Assembly (NCBI GenBank): GCA_944389455.1
Contig: CALXMK010000003.1
Location: forward strand, 1-64,000
Source of the DNA: an uncultured Verrucomicrobiota bacterium
GTDB lineage: Bacteria; Verrucomicrobiota; Verrucomicrobiia; Limisphaerales; UBA1412
Direction: 5' to 3'
DNA length: 64,000 nucleotides
The notes below the pieces were generated by a model that searched no databases, was not told the origin of the DNA, and worked only from the letters and a program-made list of their open reading frames with translations. The position numbers were made by a program, and so were the translations under genes. This document shows, piece by piece, positions 34,405 to 43,939 of the stretch. The stretch's first letter is position 1, and the number at the start of each line of letters is the position of its first letter.

Positions 34405-35457
34405 CTATTTAAGTTTGGGGCTGCCAGTTTCCCATAGCACTTCTCGCTGGGATAGATACCAGTCTTTTCCCCGGGTATTATTCCCCTGATAAAAAAGGTA
34501 TGTACGGCCGTCTGGAGCTTCAAAGATATGGGGATGACCGGATTCGCTTTGATTCCATGAGCCGGGAGCTCCATTAGGTAAAAAGGGGTGTTCGGAGAGT
34601 CGAGTCCAGGTAATGGCGTCTTGACTAACGGCTACACCGATTTGTTGAGGCGAGTTGTTGAAGGCTCCTGCGTAGAACATATAGAGTTTACCATTGTGCT
34701 CAATAAGGGAAGCACCTTCGATGCAATCTCCTTCCCAAGGGAGTTCCGGAGACAGCAGCGGTTCTTTGACAGAAAGATCAGTCCAGCGATCTCGATCAAA
34801 ATTATGAGAATCTCCTTCAACAACAGGAGTAGAGGCTACACCAAGGAGCTGACGTTTAAATTCAGTATCACGTGTGGCATAGTAAAGATAGTAAGTATCG
34901 CGAAAACGAAAAAGTTCTGCATCAATGGCTCTGCCGCAGTTCCAAGTGTCGGATTGAGGGTGGAAAATGGGGTTAGTAGGGTTTTTATCGAATGTTATGC
35001 CATCAGTACTGGATGCATGGCAGATGGCGTCTTTCTTCCCATTACCATAGGTTTGGTAAAAAAGATGTACTTTCCCATCAATTACTCTGGCACAGGGAGC
35101 ACACAGCCCCTTGGCATCACACTCTTGTGATGGGGTGATTGTGCCAATAGAAGTCCAATGAACAAGATTAGTACTGAAAGAGATTCCTATTCCCCAGCCT
35201 TTGATCGGATTTTGAGCTTCGTTTGAATAGGGAGGAATAGAGTAATACATTAAATATCTGCCTTTAAAAAAGATAACATGAGGGTCTTTGGAGTAAGGGA
35301 CTCCTCGGCGGGAAGTGTCGCCAAACATCATTTGTGTTTTTTTATTGGAAGAGTCTGGTGATTCCGGGGCTGAAAGAGCTGCTGAAGTTAAGATACAAAA
35401 AAGAAGAATTAGCAAAAAGCGGATATCGAAGAAAACTTTTATTAATTGTTTTTTCAT
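34405..35457 (-). CDS. Secreted GH43/GH117-like five-bladed propeller glycosidase
   Basis: A 350-residue protein with a signal peptide (hydrophobic IRFLLILLFCILTSAALSA). Blade repeats of the GH43/62/117/130 type are visible: YSKDPHVIFFKGRYLMYYSI (its Asp would be the catalytic base), then AIDAELFRFRDTYYLYYATR and EGASLIEHNGKLYMFYAGAF (Glu candidate acid), ending with HIFEAPDGRTYLFYQG. It probably cleaves side-chain sugars from plant or algal glycans. Exact family and linkage cannot be fixed by eye. Confidence 0.75.
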   Translation of the reverse strand: MKKQLIKVFFDIRFLLILLFCILTSAALSAPESPDSSNKKTQMMFGDTSRRGVPYSKDPHVIFFKGRYLMYYSIPPYSNEAQNPIKGWGIGISFSTNLVHWTSIGTITPSQECDAKGLCAPCARVIDGKVHLFYQTYGNGKKDAICHASSTDGITFDKNPTNPIFHPQSDTWNCGRAIDAELFRFRDTYYLYYATRDTEFKRQLLGVASTPVVEGDSHNFDRDRWTDLSVKEPLLSPELPWEGDCIEGASLIEHNGKLYMFYAGAFNNSPQQIGVAVSQDAITWTRLSEHPFLPNGAPGSWNQSESGHPHIFEAPDGRTYLFYQGNNTRGKDWYLSQREVLWETGSPKLK

Positions 35458-35543
35458 AGTCGTATTTTTTAAGAGAATTGTTATGTGTATATCCTCAATT
35501 CAGGGGATATATTACAAATATGACTTTTTTTGTAAAATGTTTT

Positions 35544-37151
35544 TCAGGAATGAGCAATTGAGCAGATTTGTTTTTGTTCAACAATTTGACCCTGATTTAG
35601 ACGCAGAAGTCGATTTACACAGAGTGGGATTTCTTCAGCGTGATGAGTGACAAAGATGAGTGTGGTTCCAGTCTGCGCAATCGCTGCATCAACCGTATCA
35701 AGAAGTGTGGTACGGTAGAGAGTATCGAGTGCTTGGCAAGGTTCATCTAGGATGAGAAGCTGAGGGCGATTGACCAGTGCGCGAATCAGCAGCAGGAGCC
35801 GTTGTTGGCCAATAGAGAGCTGCTCAAAAAGAGATTCCAGATTGATTTCCGGCAGTAAATTGTTCAATAGTTCTTCGGCATAAGTGAGCTGTTCCTGATT
35901 AGGTAAGGTGTGAAGTCCCATGGAGTGAAAATATCCAGAACAGACGACCTCTTGTGCGTTCCAATTGCCGGGATAGTGAAGATGGAGTTCAGGAGAGAGC
36001 CAGCCCATCTTTTGGCGAATTTTCCAAAGGGAGTGAGTAGAGCGATAGGATTCCCCCATTACACGAATATTAAGGGAGTATGCCAGAGGGTGATCTCCCT
36101 GAATAAGGCTCAGAAGAGAAGTTTTCCCAGCTCCATTAGGACCGAGAATTACCCAATTTTCACCCGGATGAATCGTCCAATTGATATGATCCAAAATAAT
36201 CTTATTACCGATTTTAAAGTTGATATCTTTTATTTCTATTAGAGATTCCAAATTGTGTATTTCTTCTTTTTGGGAGGAACACTTGAAAAGGTGTTTGGAA
36301 TAAATGGACGATTTTTGAGTACGTATTTGCGATTCCAAAAGGCGTGCTTGAGGCAGAGAAAGAATTTCTTGACGGGTGCCTGAGGCGATAATTTTGCCTG
36401 CTGCCAGGAGATGAAGATGAGAGACAGAGTCAGGAAGTTCATCAGGGCGGCTGACCAATGTAAGAATGGGCATTCCTAAATGGACGAGATAATCAATAAA
36501 TTGACGAAGTGTTTGACGGGTTTGAACGTCCAGACTGCCAAAGGGTTCTTCTAAAATAAGCATTTGGGGAGCATGGAGAAGTGCAAAGAGAAGAAGTATT
36601 TTGCGTTGTTCTCCGTTGGAAAGATGAAGGATTTTGCGCTCAAGCAGTTCCGGGGAAATATTTAATTGGGTTAGAAGTTTTTGACGACGTTGATAGAACA
36701 ATTGCGGATCTGCTCCACGGGTTCCGACTTCAAACGGATTGATGTCTTCGACTACTTTATGAGAAAGAAATGAATCGGCGGTAAGAGAGCCTTCTTCTAA
36801 TCCGCTGTGCCACCGGGATTGGTAGAAAGAGCTTTGAGAAGCTAGAATTTGACGATGATCTTCAGGAGAGATTTTAAAAATGATTTGACGGTTAGCCAGA
36901 CCGGGGATATCGAGTTCCGAAGGAGTAGGTGGAAGCTGAAAGGTTATTTTCCCTTGGAAAGGGTGTTGGCGACGAAGGAGAGCAGAGACGATGTATTTTT
37001 TACCTGAGCCGTTGGCTCCAAGAATGGCCCATTGTTGCCCCGGTTTCCAAGTCCATTGAGTGTGAGGGAAAAGGAGTGTTTCGTTAGAGTCACGCAGAGT
37101 AACATCAGACCATTGAATCCAAAAGTTAGCAGGTGAAGAAATTGTTTGCAT
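35544..37151 (-). CDS. Double ATP-binding-cassette ATPase, ModF/PhrA-like
   Basis: A 535-residue protein with two ABC domains and no membrane segments. The second domain has a normal Walker A (GPNGAGKTSLL), signature (LSIGQQRLLLL) and Walker B (LLILDEPCQALD). The first has Walker A GANGSGKKY, where the Ser/Thr that contacts Mg is replaced by Lys; its signature is LSNGEQRKILL and Walker B MLILEEPFGSLD. The layout matches ModF/PhrA, whose role in molybdate-related processes is poorly defined. The first site may bind but not hydrolyse ATP. Confidence 0.75.
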   Translation of the reverse strand: MQTISSPANFWIQWSDVTLRDSNETLLFPHTQWTWKPGQQWAILGANGSGKKYIVSALLRRQHPFQGKITFQLPPTPSELDIPGLANRQIIFKISPEDHRQILASQSSFYQSRWHSGLEEGSLTADSFLSHKVVEDINPFEVGTRGADPQLFYQRRQKLLTQLNISPELLERKILHLSNGEQRKILLLFALLHAPQMLILEEPFGSLDVQTRQTLRQFIDYLVHLGMPILTLVSRPDELPDSVSHLHLLAAGKIIASGTRQEILSLPQARLLESQIRTQKSSIYSKHLFKCSSQKEEIHNLESLIEIKDINFKIGNKIILDHINWTIHPGENWVILGPNGAGKTSLLSLIQGDHPLAYSLNIRVMGESYRSTHSLWKIRQKMGWLSPELHLHYPGNWNAQEVVCSGYFHSMGLHTLPNQEQLTYAEELLNNLLPEINLESLFEQLSIGQQRLLLLIRALVNRPQLLILDEPCQALDTLYRTTLLDTVDAAIAQTGTTLIFVTHHAEEIPLCVNRLLRLNQGQIVEQKQICSIAHS

Positions 37152-37186
37152 TGTTTAAATTTCAGCCAGGTTTCGGAAGAGCAAGA

Positions 37187-37221
37187 AGAGTCATTCCTTT
37201 TCTAAAAAATGGAATGACTCT
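37187..37221 (-). terminator. Hairpin after aspS
   Basis: AGAGTCATTCC (37187-37197) pairs perfectly with GGAATGACTCT (37211-37221). The following minus-strand tail is only moderately T-rich. It lies between aspS and the ABC gene. Confidence 0.55.
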
Positions 37222-37250
37222 CCTGGAATTCTATAATAAAATAAAATAGT

Positions 37251-39095
37251 TTAAGGTTTTTCAGTAGAATCAGTTGAATTGAACAAAGCAGAAGAAGTTT
37301 CCTTCTTTAACTCTACCTTAATATGAAGATCACGTAACTGACGTTCTTCTACCAGACCGGGAGATTGAGTCATCAGGCAGGTTCCCTTCATTGTTTTTGG
37401 AAAAGCAATGACATCACGAATGCTGAGAGCACCGCAAAGCATTGCAGCCATGCGGTCAAATCCTAACGCAATACCGCCATGAGGAGGTGCACCATAGTGG
37501 AACGCTTCCAGCATATATCCAAAACGGGATTTGACTACTTCAGGAGAAAGTTTTAGGACTTCTTCAAAAACGATTTTTTGAACTTCTGGCTGGTGAATAC
37601 GGATAGAGCCTCCACCGAGTTCTACTCCATTGACGACAATATCATAATGTTGCCCACGCACTTGTTTGGGAGCAGTGCGGAGCAGGGGGATATCTTCAGC
37701 AACAGGAGCAGTAAATGGATGATGGGAGGAGTACCAGCGTTCCATTTCGGGATCGTAACTTAAGAGTGGAAAGTCAACAACCCAGAGGAAGTTAAATTGA
37801 TCTTCAGGAAGAGTCAATTTATTCTGAGCTTTAAGTAATTCAGCACAGCAGAGTCGGAGTCGTCCTAGAATTTCACAGGTTTTAAGCCAATCTTTGTCTG
37901 CAGCAAAGAGGATAAGATCACCCTCTTCAATTTGAAGTTTACGGGTTAAGGCTTCTTTTTCGGAATCACTGAAGAATTTTGCTATAGGGGATTTCCATTT
38001 ACCAGCTTCGGCTTTGATATGAGCCAGTCCTTTGGCTCCACAATTAATGGCAACTTCTTCCAATTCCTTCATCTGTCCCTGAGTAGCGTTTGCAAGACCT
38101 TTGGCATTAATGGCCTTGACAAACCCTCCGTCAGCAATCGTATTGCGAAAGACTTTAAAAGCGCTTTCCTTGAATTCTTCATTGAGGTCAATCAATTCAA
38201 TTCCAAAGCGAGTGTCAGGTTTATCTATTCCCCAACGGTTCATTACTTCTTGAAATTGAATTCTAGGGAAAGGTGTTTGAAGTTCTATTCCACGAGCTGT
38301 TTTCCAAATGCGTTTGAGCAGACCTTCTATTAATTTGTAGATATCTTCTCGTTCAATAAAAGACATTTCAATATCCAACTGAGTAAACTCAGGTTGACGG
38401 TCAGCTCGGAGGTCCTCATCACGATAACAGCGTGCGAGCTGGAAATATTTTTCCACACCGCTGACCATAAGAATTTGTTTAAATTGCTGAGGAGATTGTG
38501 GCAGCGCATAGAAAAAACCGGGATTATTGCGGCATGGGATAATAAATTCTCGTGCTCCTTCAGGGGTGGATTTAAAGAGAGTAGGGGTTTCGATTTCCAG
38601 GAATCCTTCTTCATCCATGTAGCGGCGTGTTTCAATAGCGATTTTACTGCGAAGTCTAAGGTTATTCAGAAGTTTTGGACGCCGCAAATCGAGATAGCGA
38701 TATTGTAAGCGGAGTTCTTCATTGACTTTGTGCTCAGGATCGGCTTCATTAACTTGGAAAGGGAGAACATCTGCTAAATTGAGAATTTCCAGTTTTTCGA
38801 CAGCAACTTCAATTTCACCTGTGGGTATACGATCAGTGGGATTGTTTCCTGGGCGACGGCGAACTTTCCCTGTAACAGAGATGACACTTTCGCTTCTGAG
38901 AGAGGATGCGGCTTCAAACGTCTCAGAGGTTAAGTCTGAAGGATCAAAGACAGCTTGAGTAATTCCTTCCCTGTCCCGAATATCAATAAAAATCAGTCCG
39001 CCAAGATCACGGCGTAAGTGAACCCACCCGTTCAAAGTAACTGTCTGACCGATGTGCTCGCCTCTCAATTCATTGCAATGATGTGTGCGTCTCAT
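37251..39095 (-). CDS. aspS: Aspartyl-tRNA synthetase (bacterial type)
   Basis: A ~614-residue class II synthetase. The N-terminal OB fold (LNGWVHLRRDLGGLIFIDIR) binds the anticodon. Motif 2 is ARCYRDEDLRADRQPEFTQL and motif 3 GIALGFDRMAAML. The bacterial GAD insert lies between them, giving the longer bacterial length. The start is put at 39095 (MRRTHHCNELRG); four codons further upstream are open. A non-discriminating AspRS is possible but not decidable from this window. Confidence 0.96.
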   Translation of the reverse strand: MRRTHHCNELRGEHIGQTVTLNGWVHLRRDLGGLIFIDIRDREGITQAVFDPSDLTSETFEAASSLRSESVISVTGKVRRRPGNNPTDRIPTGEIEVAVEKLEILNLADVLPFQVNEADPEHKVNEELRLQYRYLDLRRPKLLNNLRLRSKIAIETRRYMDEEGFLEIETPTLFKSTPEGAREFIIPCRNNPGFFYALPQSPQQFKQILMVSGVEKYFQLARCYRDEDLRADRQPEFTQLDIEMSFIEREDIYKLIEGLLKRIWKTARGIELQTPFPRIQFQEVMNRWGIDKPDTRFGIELIDLNEEFKESAFKVFRNTIADGGFVKAINAKGLANATQGQMKELEEVAINCGAKGLAHIKAEAGKWKSPIAKFFSDSEKEALTRKLQIEEGDLILFAADKDWLKTCEILGRLRLCCAELLKAQNKLTLPEDQFNFLWVVDFPLLSYDPEMERWYSSHHPFTAPVAEDIPLLRTAPKQVRGQHYDIVVNGVELGGGSIRIHQPEVQKIVFEEVLKLSPEVVKSRFGYMLEAFHYGAPPHGGIALGFDRMAAMLCGALSIRDVIAFPKTMKGTCLMTQSPGLVEERQLRDLHIKVELKKETSSALFNSTDSTEKP

Positions 39096-39362
39096 GTGAA
39101 TTTCCAAATATTAGAATTATAAATGCAGTGGAGTCTTTTATACTGACACCCAGCCGGAGCGATTCTGCGCCAATCGTTCGGAATCGTCAACAGAGAAACA
39201 AGATGAAAGTACTTAAAGTTAATATAAAGGGAAGATGAGAAAGATGTTTAATAGATGAGAAAAGTAAATAAGATTATTTTTTATTTGAATTATTGTTAAA
39301 TGCACCTTATACTCCACAAATGCGCTCTTTGGGTGCTTTTTGAGTCTTTATCGCAAGAGGTA

Positions 39363-40688
39363 ATGTCAAAATATAATAATACAAATAAGACACATTTACG
39401 GAGTGTTGTCGGTTTATCCTGTTTAGCGACCGGATTGGTAAGTGGTTTGGTAAATGATATCCAAGCGCAATCTGAACGTGATACCTCCACGACAGGAGAG
39501 GCTGTAGCTGAGTCAATTTTAAGAAGCCAGACAGAAACAAAGAAAGGTTATTTCTTTAACTTTGACAAGTGGAATCTGGGTGTGAGACCTAGATTGGATG
39601 TTGTGTATGATAATAATATTAACAGAGCTCCAGATGGAGAAGAAATTGATGATATTATTCTGCGTCCTGAGGTAAATTTTGATTTTTACCGTGCGATTAC
39701 CGATTTTAACAGTCTCGATTTTACTTTGGGAGTGGGAATGGATATTTATACCAAGAATACGGATGTAAATACTTATTCTCCTATTATTTCTCCTGACTCA
39801 GAGATAGCCTATCATATGTTTATAGGTGATGCTCATGTCAAGCTGCGTGAGGCTTTTTATTATCAAGAGAGTCTTAATTCGAGCTTTTTAATGGAAAGTG
39901 GTGAGTTGGTCGATATTAGATCAGTCCGTTTTGGGCGATATAATAACAGATTGGGCGCGGAAGTGGACTGGGATACCGGAAAATTTCTTTTTAAGAGTAG
40001 TTTTGATTGGGAATGGTTCCATTCCAATGGAAGTAGATATTCTTACCTAGATAGGAATTCAGGTCTTTTTTCTCAGTCCGCTTCTTATTTTTTGACTTCT
40101 AATATGCAGTTGGGAATTGAATTGACGGATCCAGTTCATTTTTTTGAAGAGGATAGAGTTAATAACCAATTCCGTTTGAATGCGGGACCTTTTTGGGATA
40201 TGAAGGTAGGAGAGAGACTTAATTTCCGCCTAGGAGCGGGGTATAGTTACGCAACTTTTTGGCAAGATGATGGAGTGGAGGTAACGGATGATATTAATGA
40301 TTGGTATGCTTATGGTTCAGTAGGATATACGATTTTACCTTGGCTTTATAACAATTTCAGCATTAGGAGAGATAATCGTATCAGCTGGAATTCTGATAAT
40401 CAAGAGATGATATCTATTTCAGATAGTATAAAATTTACATACATACGAGATTTCTCAATAGATCTGTTTTGTTATATCAATTTATACGAAGAAACCGGTA
40501 TTCAATATAAAGATAGTGATATAGCTTCTATGGAAAGCTATGCAGGCGGTATAAAAATTGCTTATACAGGATTAGGACAGTGGGAGCCTTCTCTGCGTTA
40601 TACGTATCGTTCTTTTTCGCGAGAGAATGCCTCCTGGGATGATTATCAAGCTCATGAAGTTTTGTTAGGTATTCAATATACATTCTAA
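39363..40688 (+). CDS. Outer-membrane beta-barrel protein of an exopolysaccharide locus
   Basis: A ~441-residue exported protein. The ATG at 39363 follows AAGAGGTA and gives a signal peptide ending DIQAQS. The rest is alternating amphipathic strands (GVRPRLDVVYDNNINRAP, RLGAEVDWDTGKFLF, LRYTYRSF) and ends in LLGIQYTF, the terminal-Phe signature for BAM insertion. Directly before Wza-like and Wzc-like genes, it is likely the export pore or an accessory barrel of a polysaccharide system (inference from context). Confidence 0.75.
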   Translation: MSKYNNTNKTHLRSVVGLSCLATGLVSGLVNDIQAQSERDTSTTGEAVAESILRSQTETKKGYFFNFDKWNLGVRPRLDVVYDNNINRAPDGEEIDDIILRPEVNFDFYRAITDFNSLDFTLGVGMDIYTKNTDVNTYSPIISPDSEIAYHMFIGDAHVKLREAFYYQESLNSSFLMESGELVDIRSVRFGRYNNRLGAEVDWDTGKFLFKSSFDWEWFHSNGSRYSYLDRNSGLFSQSASYFLTSNMQLGIELTDPVHFFEEDRVNNQFRLNAGPFWDMKVGERLNFRLGAGYSYATFWQDDGVEVTDDINDWYAYGSVGYTILPWLYNNFSIRRDNRISWNSDNQEMISISDSIKFTYIRDFSIDLFCYINLYEETGIQYKDSDIASMESYAGGIKIAYTGLGQWEPSLRYTYRSFSRENASWDDYQAHEVLLGIQYTF

Positions 40689-40708
40689 TATTAAAAATTT
40701 TTATAAGT

Positions 40709-41386
40709 ATGAAGTGGTTTAATAAGTATTGGGTGAAGAGATTTGTACTGACTCTTATATTGAGTCTGGGATTTCTTCCTTGTTTGCAGGCAGAAGATAA
40801 TCCGGGGCCTGCTGATACGAATAAAGTCGATAGGTTTGTTTCTCTGGATATGAATACACTGGATGATGTCCAGTTGTTGCAAAAGGGATACACTATTAAT
40901 TATCAAGTGATTGAAGATCGGGATGAACCCACTAAACTGACTATTACAGACTCAGGTGAACTGGTGGTTCCTTATTATACAGGGATTATCAAGGCCGCAG
41001 GCAAGACATGTAGAGGAGTTGCCTATGATATCAAGAAGGCTTTGGAATCTACTCATTATAAACGCGCGACGGTATTGGTTAGTATTTCTTCTATTGCTTA
41101 TACAAATACAGGAACAATTAGTGTAATGGGGAATGTAGCCCGTCCCGGATTGCAGAATCTCCTACCGGGTGAAACCTATACCGTAACCATGGCAATAGCC
41201 AAAGCTGGAGGTGGAACAGATTTCGCTAATTTAAGAAAGGTTAGATTAACGCGTATTATGGAGACGGGAGAAACACGTACTTTTGTTGTTAATGTAAAAG
41301 ATGTTCAGGAAAAAGGTAAACTGGAACTGGATATGGATGTCAAGGCTGGGGATTATATCTTTGTTCCTCAGAGTTATTTCAGATAA
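40709..41386 (+). CDS. Polysaccharide export periplasmic protein (Wza-like, Poly_export/SLBB)
   Basis: A 225-residue exported protein. A signal peptide (LTLILSLGFLPCLQAED) is followed by a Poly_export domain (GYTINYQVIEDRDEPTKLTI, GELVVPYYTGII) and one SLBB domain (ISVMGNVARPGLQNLLPG). It is shorter than Wza (about 380 residues) and has no C-terminal barrel helix, so the upstream barrel at 39363 may supply the outer-membrane pore. It starts 20 bp after that gene. Confidence 0.88.
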   Translation: MKWFNKYWVKRFVLTLILSLGFLPCLQAEDNPGPADTNKVDRFVSLDMNTLDDVQLLQKGYTINYQVIEDRDEPTKLTITDSGELVVPYYTGIIKAAGKTCRGVAYDIKKALESTHYKRATVLVSISSIAYTNTGTISVMGNVARPGLQNLLPGETYTVTMAIAKAGGGTDFANLRKVRLTRIMETGETRTFVVNVKDVQEKGKLELDMDVKAGDYIFVPQSYFR

Positions 41387-41405
41387 GATTCAATAATCAA
41401 GTGTT

Positions 41406-43742
41406 ATGAATTCTAAGGAAAATAGATCGGATCGAATGGAACCTCAAGAGGGAATTCGTCCGGAAATGGCGGAGAATCGGTTTTCGATGGCGTCAATGGC
41501 TATAACGACCATTGGACGCTATAAAGTCCTCCTCAAGAAATATTGGTGGTTGGTTATTGTTGGTCTTGTTTTAGGAGTAGGCCCTGCATTTGTGTTAGTT
41601 TCCATGACTGCCCCCAAATATCGCTCTGAAGCCAAGATGGTGATGGCGCAGAGAATGGTATCCAACAGCAGCGCTTCTCTTGTTACGGATGAAGTTCAAA
41701 ACTTTATGGGGACTCAGAGTGAAATGATCAAGAGTCGCCGAGTGCAAGATATGGCTATGGAGAAGTTATTGGCCAAATATCCCGTTTTATGGGAAACCAA
41801 TGAGTTTTTAATGGCCTGTGTGGAGATGTGGACTACGAATAAGGTTGATTATCCTGAAGAGATGGAGAAAACATGGAAAAATATCGTTGACACAATTCCG
41901 GGAGCAACTCTTTTTGAATTTTCATCAGAGGATAATAGAAGAAACCAACAGCTGATTCTCAGCGCGATTGGTCCGGATCCCAAACTGGTACAGGATTATC
42001 TGAATTTAGTTATGGACTCCTATTTGGATTATAAGAAGGAGCTCCGTGCACAAACCTCAGAAAGTACTTTTGAATCTTTGACGGAACAAATCAGTACATT
42101 AGAGAAAGAGATTCTGCAGCTGCGCAATGGTATTTCTGATTTCCGTGCAACTAATAATGTGGTTATGTTGGAACAGGTAGGATCAGGTCGTGCGCAGGAA
42201 TTAGGAGATATCAATAATCAATTGAGTCGTTATACCCGTGAATTGGAAACGCTAAATCAACTAACGCCTGAGCAGATTCAGGCAGCAGTGATCAATGACG
42301 GTGGTGCTTCTTTAGGTACAGGAACTATTACAGGCGATGTTAAAAACGATATGGCTTCTGCTTTGCAAGGACCACAACGGGAGTATTATGTAAATTTACA
42401 GGCGCTTGAGAAGTTAAAGGCTACCCGTGATGAGCTTTCTGTGTTTTTGAGAGATACTCACCCGAAAATTCGCGATATAGATGATGAAATTGCTGGATAT
42501 GAGCGTGCAATAGAAGCCTTTAAGGTTTTAACCACAGATATGGTAAAAGCCCGTCGAGATGCCTTAGAAGTGAGGGTCAAGCAGCTCCAGCAGTCTTTTG
42601 ATAAGATGCAGGTTCAAGCTTCCGAAGCGGATAAAATGTTATTGGAATATTCCAATATGCAGGAAGAACTCACCCGTAAACAGGATATGTTTGAAAAGCT
42701 GACAGAGATGCTCAGAACGGTTGATCTCAGTAAGGTGATGTCTAATGAAAGCCTTAGCATAATGGATCCTGCTTCTCCAGGTAAATTAGAAGATAGTCGC
42801 CTGAAAAAACTTCTCCTCGGCTTAATTTTGGGTTTAGGTATAGGTTTTGGCGGAATTTATCTGATCAATCTATTCGATGATTCTTTTGGTACGATTGCCG
42901 AGTTACGTGAACAGATCAATGAAAATATTCTTGGGCAGATTCCTGAAGTGAAAGATTTTGCTCAAAATGATGCATTGCATATTTTAACAGAAGTAGAGGA
43001 TAGTGACATATCTCATGGAGTGATTGAATCTTTCCGAAATCTCCGTTCTTCTATTATTTTTGCCTATCCGGAGGGGAAAGTCCCCCAGGTAATGTGTGTA
43101 ACCAGTTCAGTACCTTCTGAAGGGAAATCTACTGTTTCTACTAATTTAGCGATCTCTTTGGCGCAAACCGGAGCGAAGGTTCTTTTAATTGACGCTGATA
43201 TCCGCAGGGGAAGAATTCATGAAAAGTTTGGAGTGATAGGAAAACCAGGATTAGTGGAATTTCTGTATCAAGAAACTTCCGCTGAGAATATTTTGCGTAA
43301 GACCAGCATTGAAAATTTGGATATGATTCCGAGTGGTCATTTGCAAAAGAGCCCTGGAGAATTATTCCTGCGTCCTTCACTGGATGTTCTCTTCAATGAG
43401 ATTCGTAGAAAATATCAGTATATTATTGTGGACTCTGCACCTCTTTTGGCAACGGATGATACCAGTAATCTTGCTCGTCGTGTAGATGGTGTAATTTTTG
43501 TGGTTCGTGGTGGATTCACTTCTGTCCGTTATACGAGAGAATGCTTGAAACGTCTTCGCTCCAGAAATATTCCGTTGATGGGGTTGGTCTTTAATCGCGG
43601 ATATGCTACTTCTTCTGATAGTTATTATTATTATTATGATTATACAGAATATTATGGTAAAGACGGTGAGAAGAAGGTCAGACGTCATAAATCTAAAGGA
43701 CATCACCATCATACGCATAAAGAGGAAGTAGAGAACTCTTAG
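41406..43742 (+). CDS. Polysaccharide copolymerase / BY-type tyrosine kinase (Wzc-like)
   Basis: A 778-residue inner-membrane protein controlling exopolysaccharide chain length and export. TM1 (WWLVIVGLVLGVGPAFVLV) starts the Wzz domain. Long coiled coils fill residues ~215-470 (SLTEQISTLEKEILQLRNG). TM2 is LLLGLILGLGIGFGGIYLI. The cytoplasmic kinase has Walker A SSVPSEGKSTVS near residue 568, Walker A' VLLIDADIRRGR and Walker B YIIVDSAPLL. The tail is a tyrosine cluster (SDSYYYYYDYTEYYG), the autophosphorylation site, followed by HHHHTH and acidic residues. Confidence 0.93.
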   Translation: MNSKENRSDRMEPQEGIRPEMAENRFSMASMAITTIGRYKVLLKKYWWLVIVGLVLGVGPAFVLVSMTAPKYRSEAKMVMAQRMVSNSSASLVTDEVQNFMGTQSEMIKSRRVQDMAMEKLLAKYPVLWETNEFLMACVEMWTTNKVDYPEEMEKTWKNIVDTIPGATLFEFSSEDNRRNQQLILSAIGPDPKLVQDYLNLVMDSYLDYKKELRAQTSESTFESLTEQISTLEKEILQLRNGISDFRATNNVVMLEQVGSGRAQELGDINNQLSRYTRELETLNQLTPEQIQAAVINDGGASLGTGTITGDVKNDMASALQGPQREYYVNLQALEKLKATRDELSVFLRDTHPKIRDIDDEIAGYERAIEAFKVLTTDMVKARRDALEVRVKQLQQSFDKMQVQASEADKMLLEYSNMQEELTRKQDMFEKLTEMLRTVDLSKVMSNESLSIMDPASPGKLEDSRLKKLLLGLILGLGIGFGGIYLINLFDDSFGTIAELREQINENILGQIPEVKDFAQNDALHILTEVEDSDISHGVIESFRNLRSSIIFAYPEGKVPQVMCVTSSVPSEGKSTVSTNLAISLAQTGAKVLLIDADIRRGRIHEKFGVIGKPGLVEFLYQETSAENILRKTSIENLDMIPSGHLQKSPGELFLRPSLDVLFNEIRRKYQYIIVDSAPLLATDDTSNLARRVDGVIFVVRGGFTSVRYTRECLKRLRSRNIPLMGLVFNRGYATSSDSYYYYYDYTEYYGKDGEKKVRRHKSKGHHHHTHKEEVENS

Positions 43743-43785
43743 GGTATAAGGTTACTGCATTTCGCAGAAGAATTCTACGCACATA

Positions 43786-43816
43786 AAAAGGCACAAAGTT
43801 ATTCTTTGTGCCTTTT
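43786..43816 (+). terminator. Terminator of the exopolysaccharide operon
   Basis: AAAAGGCACAAAG (43786-43798) pairs with CTTTGTGCCTTTT (43804-43816), a perfect 13-bp stem with T-rich end. Confidence 0.85.
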
Positions 43817-43873
43817 GTAATTAGGTAAAAAGAAGTTTTTAGTAAACATATATATTCTTCTTGAGAAAACTAA

Positions 43874-43911
43874 AAATCCCTCTGATATTTCAATCCGAGG
43901 GATTTTTTTTA
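43874..43911. terminator. Bidirectional terminator between the exopolysaccharide operon and clpB
   Basis: AAATCCCTC (43874-43882) pairs with GAGGGATTT (43897-43905) and runs into eight T. A runs on the other side let it serve clpB as well. Confidence 0.85.
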
Positions 43912-43939
43912 ATATTTAAGTATTAAATAGATTTGAGTA

